Of a DNA stretch of 64,000 bases, positions 8,685 through 18,235 are shown piece after piece (positions within the stretch are counted from its first letter, which is position 1; each line of letters starts with the position of its first letter). The stretch is from Gordoniibacillus chartarius (GTDB lineage Bacteria; Bacillota; Bacilli; Paenibacillales; NBRC-103111): assembly GCF_042432825.1 (NCBI RefSeq), contig NZ_JBHLWN010000100.1:8086-72085 (forward strand), read 5' to 3'. The translations under genes were made by a program, and so were the position numbers. The notes under the pieces are model-generated. The model was given only the letters and a program-made list of their open reading frames with translations. It ran no database searches and was not told the origin of the DNA.

Positions 8685-10511
8685 ATGTTTTTCTATTCGT
8701 TCAGAAACCGTTTGATCGCGTTATTCGTGCTGCTGCTGGTCGTCGCCTTCGGCGCCATGGCTTACATGCTCTTCGACCAGTCGCGCGCCATTATTCGATC
8801 GTATATCGAATCGTCCGCTTTGGAGAAGATGGATGAATACGCTTCCTTCATCGACATGGCGACGACGCAAATTTACGACTTGTCATCGCTTGTGTTCAAC
8901 AGCGACGCCGTGCAGACTTGGGATCATATCATGTCCGATCCGGCTGCGGGCGAAACGGACAAGGTGCTGGCCAACCTGGCGGTCAGCCAGTTCTTGACGA
9001 GAGCGACGAACAGCTATTCGAGCCTGTCCTCGGTTTCGCTGTACCGCAAAGAAGGCGTATGGGTGTCCTCCGACAATCAAGTCGTTGCCGACGGGACGTT
9101 CCGGCAGGACAGGTGGTTTACGGATTTGGTCGGGAAGGGCGAGCATTGGACTTCGGCCCATCGGGACAGGGTGGAGGCCAGCCGCTCCAAACCATATCAG
9201 GTCGTCAGCCTGGCGATGCCGATCGGTACGTTCGACCCGGTGACGTCCAAGGCGGTCATGAAGGTCAATGTCAGCGCGGAATTTTTGCTGGAGCCTCTGA
9301 ACCGCATTCATCTTGGGGATAAAGGGACGATTTACTTGCTCGATAACGAAGGGAAGCCGATGCTGGGGCAAGCGTACGGGGTAACCGAAGAGGGAATCGC
9401 GATAATGGAGCGCATCCGTTCGTCCCGCAGCCCTCAAGGCGTCGAGTATTTGGATAACGCCGACGGCAGTTCGGATATTATCGTGTATAAGAAGCTGAAG
9501 AAAAACAATTGGCTGCTCGTCGGGTTCGTACCGGAAGGCGATTTGTTCGCCAAGCTGCATAAGCTGCGGACGAGCATCCTCCTGTTCGCATCGCTGCTGC
9601 TCATCGGGGCGATCGTCACCGCATCGTGGCTGTCCTACGGCATTACGAAACCGCTCTCGATGCTGGCGTCGGCGATGCGCTTCGTGCAGCGCGGCGATTT
9701 TGCCGCAGCGGAAGCGCGCATTCCGCCCAGGACGATCGTGCGCAATGAAATCGGCTTCGTCACGTCAACGTTCCGCAACATGGTCGTTCAGCTGCGCCAG
9801 CATATCAAGACCGAATTCGAGCTGAAGCTGCTGCGGCAGCAAGCGGAATACAAAGCGCTGCTCATGCAGATCAACCCGCACTTCCTGTTCAACACGCTGG
9901 AGCTGCTCAGCAGCCTAACCCTGCAGAAGCGGACGGACGATGCCGTAAGGGTGATTGAATCGCTGGGCAAAATGCTCCGCTTCTCGCTCAAGATCAGCGA
10001 CGACATCGTAGCCGTGGAGGAAGAGATCAAATATTTGCGGTATTACGTTACGATTCTGCAGACGCGTTTCGGGGACAAGCTGGATATCGATATCGAACGC
10101 GATGGGGACCTGCAGCGGCTGCGTGTCGTCAAATTCCTGCTGCAGCCGCTCGTCGAGAATGCGGTGAAGTACAGCTTTCAAGCCCGGAGCATCGCGGTCA
10201 TTCGAATCGGCGTTCGGCGCGAAGCGGAGCAGCTCGTGTTTACGGTGGCCGACAATGGACCGGGTATGGACGAAACAGCGGTGAATAAGCTGGCGGCCGA
10301 AGCCGGCGGCGGCAACGGCATGGAATCCATTCTCATCAGTGCGAACAGGCAAATCGGCCTTCGCAACGTACTGGCACGCGGCAAAATTTATTACGGCGCA
10401 CGCTTCAGCTTCTCGATCGATACGGCCCCGGGCCAAGGAACGCGCATCGAGCTGAGACTGCCTATACAGGAGGGATCGCAGGATGTACCGCTATCGGGTA
10501 TTGATCGTTGA
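8685..10511 (+). CDS. YesM/LytS-type sensor histidine kinase
   Basis: The open frame extends to 8541, but GGGGAGG at 8671 and the signal-anchor sequence favour the ATG at 8685 (608 residues). An N-terminal helix (about 8-28), an extracellular sensing domain to about residue 295, a second helix (about 300-322), a HAMP linker (ITKPLSMLASAM), a His_kinase domain with INPHFLFNTLELL (His at about 399) and a HATPase_c domain (N box about 486, DNGPGM about 523) are visible. This is the family that senses carbohydrates in Paenibacillus and Bacillus. It overlaps the response regulator gene by 29 bases, and sugar transporter genes follow. Confidence 0.93.
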   Translation: MFFYSFRNRLIALFVLLLVVAFGAMAYMLFDQSRAIIRSYIESSALEKMDEYASFIDMATTQIYDLSSLVFNSDAVQTWDHIMSDPAAGETDKVLANLAVSQFLTRATNSYSSLSSVSLYRKEGVWVSSDNQVVADGTFRQDRWFTDLVGKGEHWTSAHRDRVEASRSKPYQVVSLAMPIGTFDPVTSKAVMKVNVSAEFLLEPLNRIHLGDKGTIYLLDNEGKPMLGQAYGVTEEGIAIMERIRSSRSPQGVEYLDNADGSSDIIVYKKLKKNNWLLVGFVPEGDLFAKLHKLRTSILLFASLLLIGAIVTASWLSYGITKPLSMLASAMRFVQRGDFAAAEARIPPRTIVRNEIGFVTSTFRNMVVQLRQHIKTEFELKLLRQQAEYKALLMQINPHFLFNTLELLSSLTLQKRTDDAVRVIESLGKMLRFSLKISDDIVAVEEEIKYLRYYVTILQTRFGDKLDIDIERDGDLQRLRVVKFLLQPLVENAVKYSFQARSIAVIRIGVRREAEQLVFTVADNGPGMDETAVNKLAAEAGGGNGMESILISANRQIGLRNVLARGKIYYGARFSFSIDTAPGQGTRIELRLPIQEGSQDVPLSGIDR

Positions 10512-12150
10512 CGACGAGCCGGAAATCCGGATGGGACACCGCTTGAAGGTCGATTGGGAGGAGCTGGGCATGACCGTAGCGGGCGAAGCGTCGAACGGGA
10601 TGGAGGCGCTGGAGCTGCTGGAGAGCGAGCCGTTCGATATTGCCCTGGTCGATATGAACATGCCGGTGATGGGCGGCGTCTCGTTGATGGAAGCATGCCG
10701 CGAGCGGTATCCGCATCTGAAGCTGATCGTCATTACCGGCTACGAGGACTTCCACTATGCGAAAGCGGCGCTGCACAGCAAGGCGGTCAGCTATTTGCTG
10801 AAGCCGGTCTCCCGCGACGAGTTGAGCGAAGCCCTCGGCCAGCTGAAGGAGCGTCTCGATGCGGAGCGCAAAGCCAGAGAGGAGAGCCGTACGGCGCAGT
10901 GGAGGCTGTCGCAATATTACAAGGAGATGAAGGAGCACTTCCTTCTGCACGTGGTGAAGGAGCCGCTGGAGCAGGAGCGGATCATTCGCGAGCGCGCCCG
11001 GATGTTCGAGCTGGAGGATTGGGACGATCGGACCGTCCGGTTCGTCACCGTCGGATTGCGGGAACAGCCTGCGGCAGGCGCCCGGCAAGGCGAAGAAGGC
11101 CTGGTGCGGGCGATGCGGCTGCCGTTCGAGCTGATCAGCAGGGAATTCGCGGCGGAATTCGCCGCTGCGGTCCAGACGTATCGGGATCCGTATTATCCGG
11201 GCTTAATGCACTTTATTATCGAAAATGATACGTCCGCCCTTCACAGCTTCCAAAGCGAGCTGTCCCTGACGATTAAGGAACGCGTCCGTCTGGAGCCGGT
11301 CATCGGGATCGGCGAGCCGGTGCGCGGCTTCACCGCGTGGAAGGCAGGGGCGCTGTCTTCGCTGGCAGCATGGAGCATGGCGGAGACGGGGGCGCGCGGC
11401 AGCGAGCGGGGCGCGGGGACCGGAAGCGCCGCCGGAGCAGCCGGAGGCATGGCGGTGCGGGATGACGGCAGGCCGGTGCTCGCCGAAGAGACGGCGCTGC
11501 TGCTCCAGCGCCTGCTGCAGCGCGGCGAGCTGGAAGCCTACGAGCAGACGGCCCGCCATGAGCTGGCTCGCGCCCATAAGGAAACGAAGAGCCGCTTCGT
11601 GAAGCTGATATTTCAGCTGTACATGCAGCTTGATGCGGCGGCGAGGGAATCCGGTTCGACGCTGCAGACCGGAGAGGAGCTGTGGCTGCGGCCGGATCTC
11701 GTGCTGGAGCTGGACTCCGCCGACCAAGCCGCCGGCTTCCTCGTCAGCCTGGCCCGCCGAATGGGCCGCGGCGCCGGTGATGCCGATCCGGCCGATCCCG
11801 AACGCTCCGCGATCGAGGCGGCCAAGCAATATATTCAAGATCACTATATGATGGATATTCATCTGGGCATGCTGGCGGACAAGTTCAAGTACAACGCCTC
11901 GTATTTCTCCGAGCTGTTCAAATCGAAGGTGGGCGTGACGTTCATCCAGTTCCTGACGGAAGTACGGATGGCCCAGGCGGTACGCCTGTTAGAGGAGACG
12001 GAGCTGGGCCTCTGGGATATCGCCGAGCTGACCGGCTTCTCCAATCCGAGCTACTTCAGCTCCAAGTTTAAGAAAATGTACGGCACCTCCCCCTCCGAAT
12101 TCCGGCAGCGGGCATCTAAAAAAAATGATACCGAACAGCCGAAAAAATAG
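10483..12150 (+). CDS. YesN-type response regulator with AraC DNA-binding domain
   Basis: The 555-residue protein has an N-terminal receiver domain with the acidic pair DD at 10-11, phospho-acceptor Asp57 (ALVDMNMP) and the conserved Lys in YLLKPV. A long linker (about 130-440) contains an Ala/Gly-rich stretch around 305-325 that looks unstructured. Two AraC helix-turn-helix units occupy the last 100 residues, with YNASYFSELFKSKVGVTFIQ and SNPSYFSSKFKKMYGTSPSE. AGGAGGG precedes the ATG inside the kinase gene. It should activate the adjacent transporter and hydrolase genes when phosphorylated. Confidence 0.93.
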   Translation: MYRYRVLIVDDEPEIRMGHRLKVDWEELGMTVAGEASNGMEALELLESEPFDIALVDMNMPVMGGVSLMEACRERYPHLKLIVITGYEDFHYAKAALHSKAVSYLLKPVSRDELSEALGQLKERLDAERKAREESRTAQWRLSQYYKEMKEHFLLHVVKEPLEQERIIRERARMFELEDWDDRTVRFVTVGLREQPAAGARQGEEGLVRAMRLPFELISREFAAEFAAAVQTYRDPYYPGLMHFIIENDTSALHSFQSELSLTIKERVRLEPVIGIGEPVRGFTAWKAGALSSLAAWSMAETGARGSERGAGTGSAAGAAGGMAVRDDGRPVLAEETALLLQRLLQRGELEAYEQTARHELARAHKETKSRFVKLIFQLYMQLDAAARESGSTLQTGEELWLRPDLVLELDSADQAAGFLVSLARRMGRGAGDADPADPERSAIEAAKQYIQDHYMMDIHLGMLADKFKYNASYFSELFKSKVGVTFIQFLTEVRMAQAVRLLEETELGLWDIAELTGFSNPSYFSSKFKKMYGTSPSEFRQRASKKNDTEQPKK

Positions 12151-12227
12151 CATTCATCGCAGCGGTCCGATTCCTTATGCTAGAAGCAGGAATTCACCCT
12201 TGTACTTCCGGAAAGGAGAGGACCGGC

Positions 12228-13145
12228 ATGAAAGCAGCGAAGACATCGGGCCTATGGCGGCAGAACGGCACTGCATACTTGTTCCTGCTGCCCTGGCTGG
12301 TCGGATTTTTTTGCCTGACGCTCGGGCCGATGCTTGGCTCACTGTATTTATCGCTCACCAAATTCAATCTCCTCAATTCACCCACATGGCTCGGACTGGA
12401 CAATTATGTGCAGATTTTTACCGATGATCCGTCGTTTACGAATTCGCTGAAGGTCACCTTCCAATATGTGCTGTTCTCCGTACCGCTGCGGCTGTTCTTC
12501 GCTTTGCTCGTAGCGATGGCGCTCAATCAGGGGATACGGGCGCTCGGGCTGTACCGGACGGTGTATTACATTCCCTCCCTGCTCGGCGGAAGCGTCGCGA
12601 TTGCGATCGTGTGGCGGAACATTTTCGATGGGGGCGGGCTGCTCAACAAGTTTCTGTCGTGGTTCGGCGTGGAAGGGCCGGCGTGGATATCCAATCCGGA
12701 TACCGTGATGTCGACGATCGTAACGCTTGCGGTGTGGCAGTTCGGCTCGGCGATGATCATTTTCCTGGCCGGGCTCAAGCAAATTCCCGCCGATCTGTAC
12801 GAGGCTTCGGAGGTGGACGGGGCGAGCAAGCTGCGCCAGTTTCTGCGCATCACGCTGCCGATGCTGTCGCCGGTCATTTTCTTCAACCTGATCATGAGCA
12901 TCATCAATTCGTTCCAGGTGTTCACGCCGGGCTATGTGATCGGGGACGGGCGCGGCGGTCCGATCGACTCCACGCTGTTTTACACGCTGTACTTGTATCT
13001 GAAGGGATTCGCGTTCTTCGATATGGGGTACGCTTCGGCGCTGGCCTGGATCATGCTGGTCATTATCGCGGCGTTTACCGGGATCGTCTTCCTCACTTCG
13101 AAGTATTGGGTATTTTACGGCGACGGCAAGGATGAAAGGGGATGA
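12228..13145 (+). CDS. Carbohydrate ABC transporter permease (MalF/UgpA type)
   Basis: An AAAGGAGAGG site places the start at the ATG at 12228 (305 residues). Six membrane helices are visible, and the cytoplasmic EAA loop that contacts the ATPase reads EASEVDGASKLRQFLRITLP near residue 195. It pairs with the next gene, whose ATG overlaps its stop (ATGA). The pair belongs to the CUT1 family, which imports oligosaccharides. No ATPase gene is present at this locus. Confidence 0.92.
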   Translation: MKAAKTSGLWRQNGTAYLFLLPWLVGFFCLTLGPMLGSLYLSLTKFNLLNSPTWLGLDNYVQIFTDDPSFTNSLKVTFQYVLFSVPLRLFFALLVAMALNQGIRALGLYRTVYYIPSLLGGSVAIAIVWRNIFDGGGLLNKFLSWFGVEGPAWISNPDTVMSTIVTLAVWQFGSAMIIFLAGLKQIPADLYEASEVDGASKLRQFLRITLPMLSPVIFFNLIMSIINSFQVFTPGYVIGDGRGGPIDSTLFYTLYLYLKGFAFFDMGYASALAWIMLVIIAAFTGIVFLTSKYWVFYGDGKDERG

Positions 13146-13996
13146 CACGCGGCATGCAGATGAACAACAAACTCGGTGCGGCTGTAGTAAGGCATACACT
13201 CATTATCGCGCTCGGCCTGCTCATGATGTATCCCGTCGTATGGCTGCTCGCCTCGTCGTTCAAGCCGAACGATGAAATTTTCGCTCAGCCCGGGCTGTGG
13301 CCGCAGACGTTTACGCTCGACAACTACATTCAAGGCTGGAAGGGTCTGCAAAATATTTCGTTCGCCACGTTCTTCGCCAACTCGCTGAACATTTCCGTCC
13401 TGTCCGTGCTCGGCAATATCGTGACGTGCTCGCTGGCGGCGTTCGCCTTCGCCCGGCTGGAATTCAAGTTCAAGAAGCTGTGGTTCAGCCTCATGCTGGT
13501 GACGATTATGCTGCCGTATCATGTCACGCTTGTGCCGCAGTACATTTTGTACAACAACTTCGGCTGGATCAATTCGATTTTGCCGCTTGTCGTGCCCAAA
13601 TGGCTCGCTCACGATTCGTTCTTCATCCTGCTGATGGTGCAGTTCATCCGGGGCATTCCGAAGGAATTGGATGAAAGCGCTACGATCGACGGCTGCGGCC
13701 AAGCCCAGATTTATATGCGCATCATCGTACCGCTGCTGGTGCCGGCTCTGATTACGACGGCGATCTTCACGTTCATTTGGACGTGGGACGATTTCTTCTC
13801 GCAAATGATTTATTTGAACCATGTGAAGCTGTTCACCGTGCAGCTGGGCATCCGCTCGCTGTTCGATCCGTCCGGCGAATCGGATTGGGGCGCGCTGCTG
13901 GCGATGTCCGTGCTCTCGCTCGTGCCGATCATGGCCGTGTTCCTGGCGTTCCAGCGCTACTTCCTGAACGGCATTGCGACGACGGGGCTGAAGTGA
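13142..13996 (+). CDS. Carbohydrate ABC transporter permease (MalG/UgpE type)
   Basis: The 284-residue protein has six membrane helices, an SSFKPNDEIF segment after the first helix as in MalG-type permeases, and an EAA loop DESATIDGCGQAQIYMRIIV near residue 178. Its start overlaps the stop of its partner by four bases; a second in-frame ATG twelve bases downstream is also possible. It completes the CUT1 membrane channel served by the lipoprotein gene that follows. Confidence 0.92.
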   Translation: MTRGMQMNNKLGAAVVRHTLIIALGLLMMYPVVWLLASSFKPNDEIFAQPGLWPQTFTLDNYIQGWKGLQNISFATFFANSLNISVLSVLGNIVTCSLAAFAFARLEFKFKKLWFSLMLVTIMLPYHVTLVPQYILYNNFGWINSILPLVVPKWLAHDSFFILLMVQFIRGIPKELDESATIDGCGQAQIYMRIIVPLLVPALITTAIFTFIWTWDDFFSQMIYLNHVKLFTVQLGIRSLFDPSGESDWGALLAMSVLSLVPIMAVFLAFQRYFLNGIATTGLK

Positions 13997-14076
13997 GCAG
14001 GGGCGGTTTAGGTGATACCGAAGAACCGGAACCCGAAAAAATTATCAGGCACCTGCCAAAAGATTCACATTCAAGC

Positions 14077-14090
14077 TGTAAGCGGTTTCG
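14077..14090 (+). promoter_or_regulatory. Candidate CcpA catabolite-responsive element (cre)
   Basis: TGTAAGCGGTTTCG matches the degenerate cre consensus TGWAANCGNTNWCA at 13 of 14 positions. It lies 65 bases before the binding-lipoprotein start, in the only sizeable gap of the operon (13997-14155). Such a site would place the lipoprotein and hydrolase genes under carbon catabolite repression. A single short match is expected by chance at some rate, so this is suggestive only. Confidence 0.45.
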
Positions 14091-14155
14091 ATTACGATGA
14101 AAGCAAGCAAACGAACCAACCAGCACTCATTCAATCATACCTAGGGGGAAGACGA

Positions 14156-15502
14156 ATGCGGAAAACATGGTTAGGCGCAGCGATGGCGGTTATGGTAACG
14201 GCGGCAACGGCTTGCGGCGGAGGCGGCAGTGCCGGTAATGGCGGGGGAAGCAGCGATAGTGCGGCTCCTAACGCGGCGGCGGGCGGCGCTCAGGCGAAGG
14301 CGGAGCAGGTGGAGCTCCGCGTCATGTGGTGGGGCGACCAGAAGCGGGCGGACAAGACGAATCAAGTGCTTCGCAAATTTGAAGAGAAGTATCCGAACAT
14401 TAAAGTGACGGGCGAATTCTCCCCGCAATCGGGCTACTTCGATAAGCTGAACACGCAGCTCGCTTCCGGCACGGCACCGGATCTATTTTTCCTCGGCGGT
14501 AACGTAGTCGATTATGCGAACAAAGGCGTTCTTCTCGACCTAGGTCCGTACGTAGGTAAAGAACTTGACCTGACGGACATGGACAAAGGGATGGTCGAAT
14601 ACGGCACGTTCGGCGGCAAGCTGCAGCATATATCGGCCGGTGCAAACGCACGCGGGATTGTCGTCAATACGGAAATGTTCAAGAAGGCCGGCATGCCGGT
14701 GCCTCAGGACGGCTGGACTTGGGACGATTACGCACGAATCAGCAAGGAGCTTGCGACGAAGCTGGGCAAGGGCTTCTATGGCAGCTACGATATGACTGTA
14801 GACGGGATGGACATTTCGCTCAAGCAGCGCGGCAAGCAGCTGTACGATATGGCCGGCGGCAAGCTGGGCTTCGAGCAGGCTGACGCCGAGCCGTGGTTCA
14901 TGTACTGGAACGAACTTCGCAAGGCGGGCGGGGTCGTGCCGATGGACCAGCAAGTATCCAACCCTCCGGGGGATACGAGCAAATCGCTGATCGTGACCGG
15001 CAAGGTGGCGATGAGCTTGATTCCTTCCAACCAGTTCGCGGCTCATCAGAACTTGATCAAGGACCAGCTGACGATGGTGCAGGTGCCGCGCGGGCCGAAG
15101 GGGACCGGTGTCGTATTCGAGTCGTCGCAGGGCATGTCCGGCTATAACAAGACGAAGCATCCGAAGGAAGTCGCGCAGCTGATGAATTTCTGGATCAACG
15201 ATCCGGAGGTTGCCAAGATTCTCGGCAACGACCGCGGCGTGCCGGTGACGTCGAAGATGCGCGAGCTGCTGAAGAAGGAAGCGTCGCCGCTGGATCAAAT
15301 CGTGTACGACTACACGAGCCGCGTCTCCGAAGCCACGCTTAAGGAGCCGGTGAAGGTGAGCTACAACCCTCCGGGCTTCACCGAGTATTCCAAGCTGGCC
15401 GATACGACGGTGCAGGAAATTGCATTCGGCAAGAAGGATGTGCAGAAGGGTGTGGCGGATTTCTACGCCGGCGTCGTGAAAATCTTTAACAACAATAAAT
15501 AA
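14156..15502 (+). CDS. Extracellular sugar-binding lipoprotein of a CUT1 ABC transporter
   Basis: The frame is open from 14012, but TAGGGGGAAGA before the ATG at 14156 and the signal peptide fix the start; the protein has 448 residues. A lipoprotein signal (MRKTWLGAAMAVMVTAATAC) ends at Cys20 with a weak lipobox (ATAC), followed by a Gly/Ser/Ala-rich tether. The mature part has family-1 solute-binding features such as GTAPDLFFLGG and a C-terminal helical tail. It delivers oligosaccharide to the preceding permeases. Confidence 0.92.
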   Translation: MRKTWLGAAMAVMVTAATACGGGGSAGNGGGSSDSAAPNAAAGGAQAKAEQVELRVMWWGDQKRADKTNQVLRKFEEKYPNIKVTGEFSPQSGYFDKLNTQLASGTAPDLFFLGGNVVDYANKGVLLDLGPYVGKELDLTDMDKGMVEYGTFGGKLQHISAGANARGIVVNTEMFKKAGMPVPQDGWTWDDYARISKELATKLGKGFYGSYDMTVDGMDISLKQRGKQLYDMAGGKLGFEQADAEPWFMYWNELRKAGGVVPMDQQVSNPPGDTSKSLIVTGKVAMSLIPSNQFAAHQNLIKDQLTMVQVPRGPKGTGVVFESSQGMSGYNKTKHPKEVAQLMNFWINDPEVAKILGNDRGVPVTSKMRELLKKEASPLDQIVYDYTSRVSEATLKEPVKVSYNPPGFTEYSKLADTTVQEIAFGKKDVQKGVADFYAGVVKIFNNNK

Positions 15503-15512
15503 TTGCGAGGAT

Positions 15513-15530
15513 GGGCTGCCTGGGCAGCCC
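15513..15530 (+). terminator. Hairpin after binding-protein gene, likely mRNA stabiliser or partial terminator
   Basis: GGGCTGCC, TG, GGCAGCCC forms a perfect 8-bp stem with a 2-nt loop eleven bases after the lipoprotein stop. No strong U-tract follows. Such hairpins after binding-protein genes commonly protect the upstream mRNA so that the lipoprotein is made in excess over downstream genes. Confidence 0.5.
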
Positions 15531-15556
15531 GTTCGCATTCTAGGAGGCGGATGGCG

Positions 15557-17221
15557 ATGACGGAACGTGTGCTGCTGGAGAAGCTGCGGAGGAAGGATGT
15601 GCGATCGGCTGTCGGGGAGCTGGGCAAGCCGGAGGATGAGCAGGCGCTGGAGGAATGGATGCGGTCGGGCGTGAAGTTCGCCGCGTCTTCGGCGAAGTTC
15701 GAGCAGATGTACGATAGGGCGGTGCGCAAGCTGCTGGACTGCATCGTGCCGATGCTCGGTCTGGAGCCGGTGCTGCACGAGGGCGGCATCTATTTGGGCT
15801 GCTGGCTGGAAAGTACGGGGACGATTAACGCGGAGCGTCTTGCGCGGTTTGTGCCGTCAGTGTCGCAGCGGTCGTTCCGGCTGTTCAGCGATTTCCAGCG
15901 CGACGACGGGCTGATGCCGTACAAGGTGACGGAGCATGGACCGGCCTACCGGCAAATTCAGATGGTGACACCGCTCGCCCGCAGCGTCTGGAACCATTAC
16001 GCGCTGAACGGGAGGGACCGGAATTTCCTGGCGGCGATGTACAAGGCGATGGAGCGGCAGGACGCATGGCTGGCGGCGCACCGGAATACCCGGGGCTCCG
16101 GCGGTGTCGAGGCGTTCGGCACGTTCGATACCGGCCATGATTTGTCGCCGCGCTTCTGGCACGTGCCGGACACGCCGCACCGCGGCGATGCGGGCCGCTG
16201 CGACCCGAATTCGCCGATCCTGCCGTTCATTGCGCCGGACTTGACGGCGAACGTCTACTGCCAGCGCTTGTACTTGGCCCGTATGGCGGAAGAGCTCGGG
16301 CTGGGCGAGAATATCGCTGCAAGCTGGCGGGAGAAGGCGCGGCAGAGCGAGCGCAGCCTGTTCGAGTACTGCTACGATGCGGACGACGGGTTCTTCTACG
16401 ACCTGGACCGTAACGGCGAGCATGTGCGGGTGCAATCCGACGTGCTGCTGCGCGTGCTCGGCTGCGAGGTCGGCGACAGGCGCTTCTTCGATACGGCGCT
16501 GCGGCGGTATTTGCTGAACACGAGGAAATTTTTCGCCAAGTATCCGTTCCCGTCGATTGCGATGGACGATCCGCGGTTCGATCCGTTCACGAGCTACAAC
16601 AGCTGGGCCGGACCGTCCAACTTCCTGAGCCTGATCCGCACGCCGCACGCCTTCGAGCATCACGGGCGCTATGTGGAGCTGAGCTGGGTTCTGCAGCCGA
16701 TCCTGTCGGCGATGAACCGGATGACCCGCTTCGGGCAAACGCTCAGCCCGTGGACCGGTGCGGAAGGCTTTACGGAAACGTACTCGCCGGCGATCCTGTG
16801 CGTCCTCGATTTCGTCGAGCGGATGAGCGGGATTATGCCGACGCCGGAGGGCGAGCTGTGGTTCACGGGCATGACGCCGTATCCGATGGATCACGGGGAA
16901 GAGGTCGCGGACGAGACGGCTTATGCGCGTACGGTGGACGGCGTCGTTTTCGAGCTCGTGAATACGTCGGAGCAGTCCGTGGTATACCGGGACGGGGAGG
17001 AGCATCTGCGGTTCCCGCGCGGGCTAAGAGCGGTCACGGATCGAAGCGGGCGGCTGACCGGCTTGATCGGGATGACGGTGAGCCCGGTCGAGGGCAAGAT
17101 TGTCTGGGAAGGCCGCAGCTACGCGGCTTCGGTAAAGGGCAACGAGCGCGTCGAGCTCGCCGGCGGCGGGGAGTTCGCCAGCGTGCACGATATCGGCATT
17201 GTGTATCCGACTTATCGATAG
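15557..17221 (+). CDS. Six-hairpin (alpha/alpha)6 glycoside hydrolase-like protein, GH63/MGH1-like
   Basis: Two in-frame ATGs follow AGGAGG at 15542-15547; 15557 has the better spacing, giving 554 residues. There is no signal peptide, so it is cytoplasmic. The aromatic, helix-rich pattern with motifs such as FQRDDGLMPYK, FDPFTSYNSWAGPSNFL and WTGAEGFTETYSP resembles the (alpha/alpha)6 barrel of trehalase and GH63/mannosylglycerate-hydrolase-like enzymes; the last 90 residues look like a beta-sandwich. It probably hydrolyses an oligosaccharide brought in by the adjacent transporter. The specific activity and catalytic residues are not assigned. Confidence 0.7.
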   Translation: MTERVLLEKLRRKDVRSAVGELGKPEDEQALEEWMRSGVKFAASSAKFEQMYDRAVRKLLDCIVPMLGLEPVLHEGGIYLGCWLESTGTINAERLARFVPSVSQRSFRLFSDFQRDDGLMPYKVTEHGPAYRQIQMVTPLARSVWNHYALNGRDRNFLAAMYKAMERQDAWLAAHRNTRGSGGVEAFGTFDTGHDLSPRFWHVPDTPHRGDAGRCDPNSPILPFIAPDLTANVYCQRLYLARMAEELGLGENIAASWREKARQSERSLFEYCYDADDGFFYDLDRNGEHVRVQSDVLLRVLGCEVGDRRFFDTALRRYLLNTRKFFAKYPFPSIAMDDPRFDPFTSYNSWAGPSNFLSLIRTPHAFEHHGRYVELSWVLQPILSAMNRMTRFGQTLSPWTGAEGFTETYSPAILCVLDFVERMSGIMPTPEGELWFTGMTPYPMDHGEEVADETAYARTVDGVVFELVNTSEQSVVYRDGEEHLRFPRGLRAVTDRSGRLTGLIGMTVSPVEGKIVWEGRSYAASVKGNERVELAGGGEFASVHDIGIVYPTYR

Positions 17222-17236
17222 GAGGCAGGAGAGGTT

Positions 17237-18130
17237 ATGGCGCTGAAAAACGACGAGGTGCAAATCCGCGATCCGTTCATCGTTCCTGTGGAGAGCGAAG
17301 GCCGTTATTACATGTTCGGCAGCACGGACAAGAACATTTGGGGGAAAGGGTCAGGCTTCGACTACTATGTCAGCTCCGATCTGCAGCTGTGGGACGGCCC
17401 GTTCCCGGCTTTCCGCCCGGACGAGTCGTTCTTCGCCGACAACAATTTTTGGGCGCCGGAGGTGTACGCCTACGGCGGGCGCTGGTACATGTTCGCTACG
17501 TTCCGGCGGAGGGACAACCATCTGCTCGGTACGGCGGTGCTGGCGGCGGACGCCTTGACCGGCCCGTTCTGTCTCGTCAGCGAAGGACCGGTAACGCCGC
17601 GCGATTGGAGCTCGCTCGACGGGACGCTCTTCATCGACGATGAGAATCGGCCGTGGATGGTGTTCTGCCATGAATGGCAGCAGATCGGCGACGGCGAGGT
17701 GTGCGCGATGCGGCTCTCGGATGATCTGAAGGAACCGGCCGGGGAGCCGGTAACGCTCTTCAGCGCTTCGCAGGCTCCGTGGACGACGCCGATTCAATCG
17801 CCGAAGTTTCCGAGGCCGGACAATTATGTCACCGACGGCCCGTTCCTGCATCGAATGCCGAACGGAGAACTCATCATGCTGTGGGCCAGTTTCATTGACG
17901 GTGCGTATGCGCAGGGCGTGGCGCGGTCGGCCACCGGGCTCGTCACCGGACCGTGGGTGCAAGAGCCGGAGGCGCTGTTCCGCAGCGACGGCGGGCATGG
18001 CATGATTTTCCGGACGTTCGAGGGGAAGCTGATGCTGACGATTCATACGCCGAACAAGACGCCGCTGGAGCGTCCGATTTTCCTGGAGCTGCGGGCGGAT
18101 GAAGGAAAGCTGTCGGTGGCAGGAAAATAG
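17237..18130 (+). CDS. Glycoside hydrolase family 43 protein (cytoplasmic)
   Basis: The 297-residue protein is one five-bladed propeller domain without signal peptide. Motifs in order are IRDPFIVP near residue 10 (catalytic-base Asp), FWAPEVYAYGGRWYMF near 72, LDGTLFIDDENRPW near 129 (Asp that tunes the acid) and VTDGPFLHRMPNG near 197. In well-studied GH43 enzymes the last motif reads EGP with Glu as general acid; here it is DGP. GH43 enzymes usually cleave arabinose or xylose linkages. It is probably in the same transcript as the preceding glycosidase, 15 bases upstream, with GGAGG before its start. Confidence 0.88.
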   Translation: MALKNDEVQIRDPFIVPVESEGRYYMFGSTDKNIWGKGSGFDYYVSSDLQLWDGPFPAFRPDESFFADNNFWAPEVYAYGGRWYMFATFRRRDNHLLGTAVLAADALTGPFCLVSEGPVTPRDWSSLDGTLFIDDENRPWMVFCHEWQQIGDGEVCAMRLSDDLKEPAGEPVTLFSASQAPWTTPIQSPKFPRPDNYVTDGPFLHRMPNGELIMLWASFIDGAYAQGVARSATGLVTGPWVQEPEALFRSDGGHGMIFRTFEGKLMLTIHTPNKTPLERPIFLELRADEGKLSVAGK

Positions 18131-18173
18131 TGGCGGATTTCCCAGTCAACAATTCGAAAATTAACCATTGGTA

Positions 18174-18202
18174 TGGACAAAAACGCCGCCTCCCGGTAAG
18201 AT
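18174..18202 (+). promoter_or_regulatory. Sigma-A-like promoter of the NSS transporter gene
   Basis: A -35 box TGGACA (18174-18179) and a -10 box TAAGAT (18197-18202) are separated by 17 bp, 34 bases before the transporter ATG. Five of six and four of six positions match the consensus boxes. Confidence 0.55.
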
Positions 18203-18235
18203 AGTTCTGATTAATTGGAATATTGGAGGCGCATC

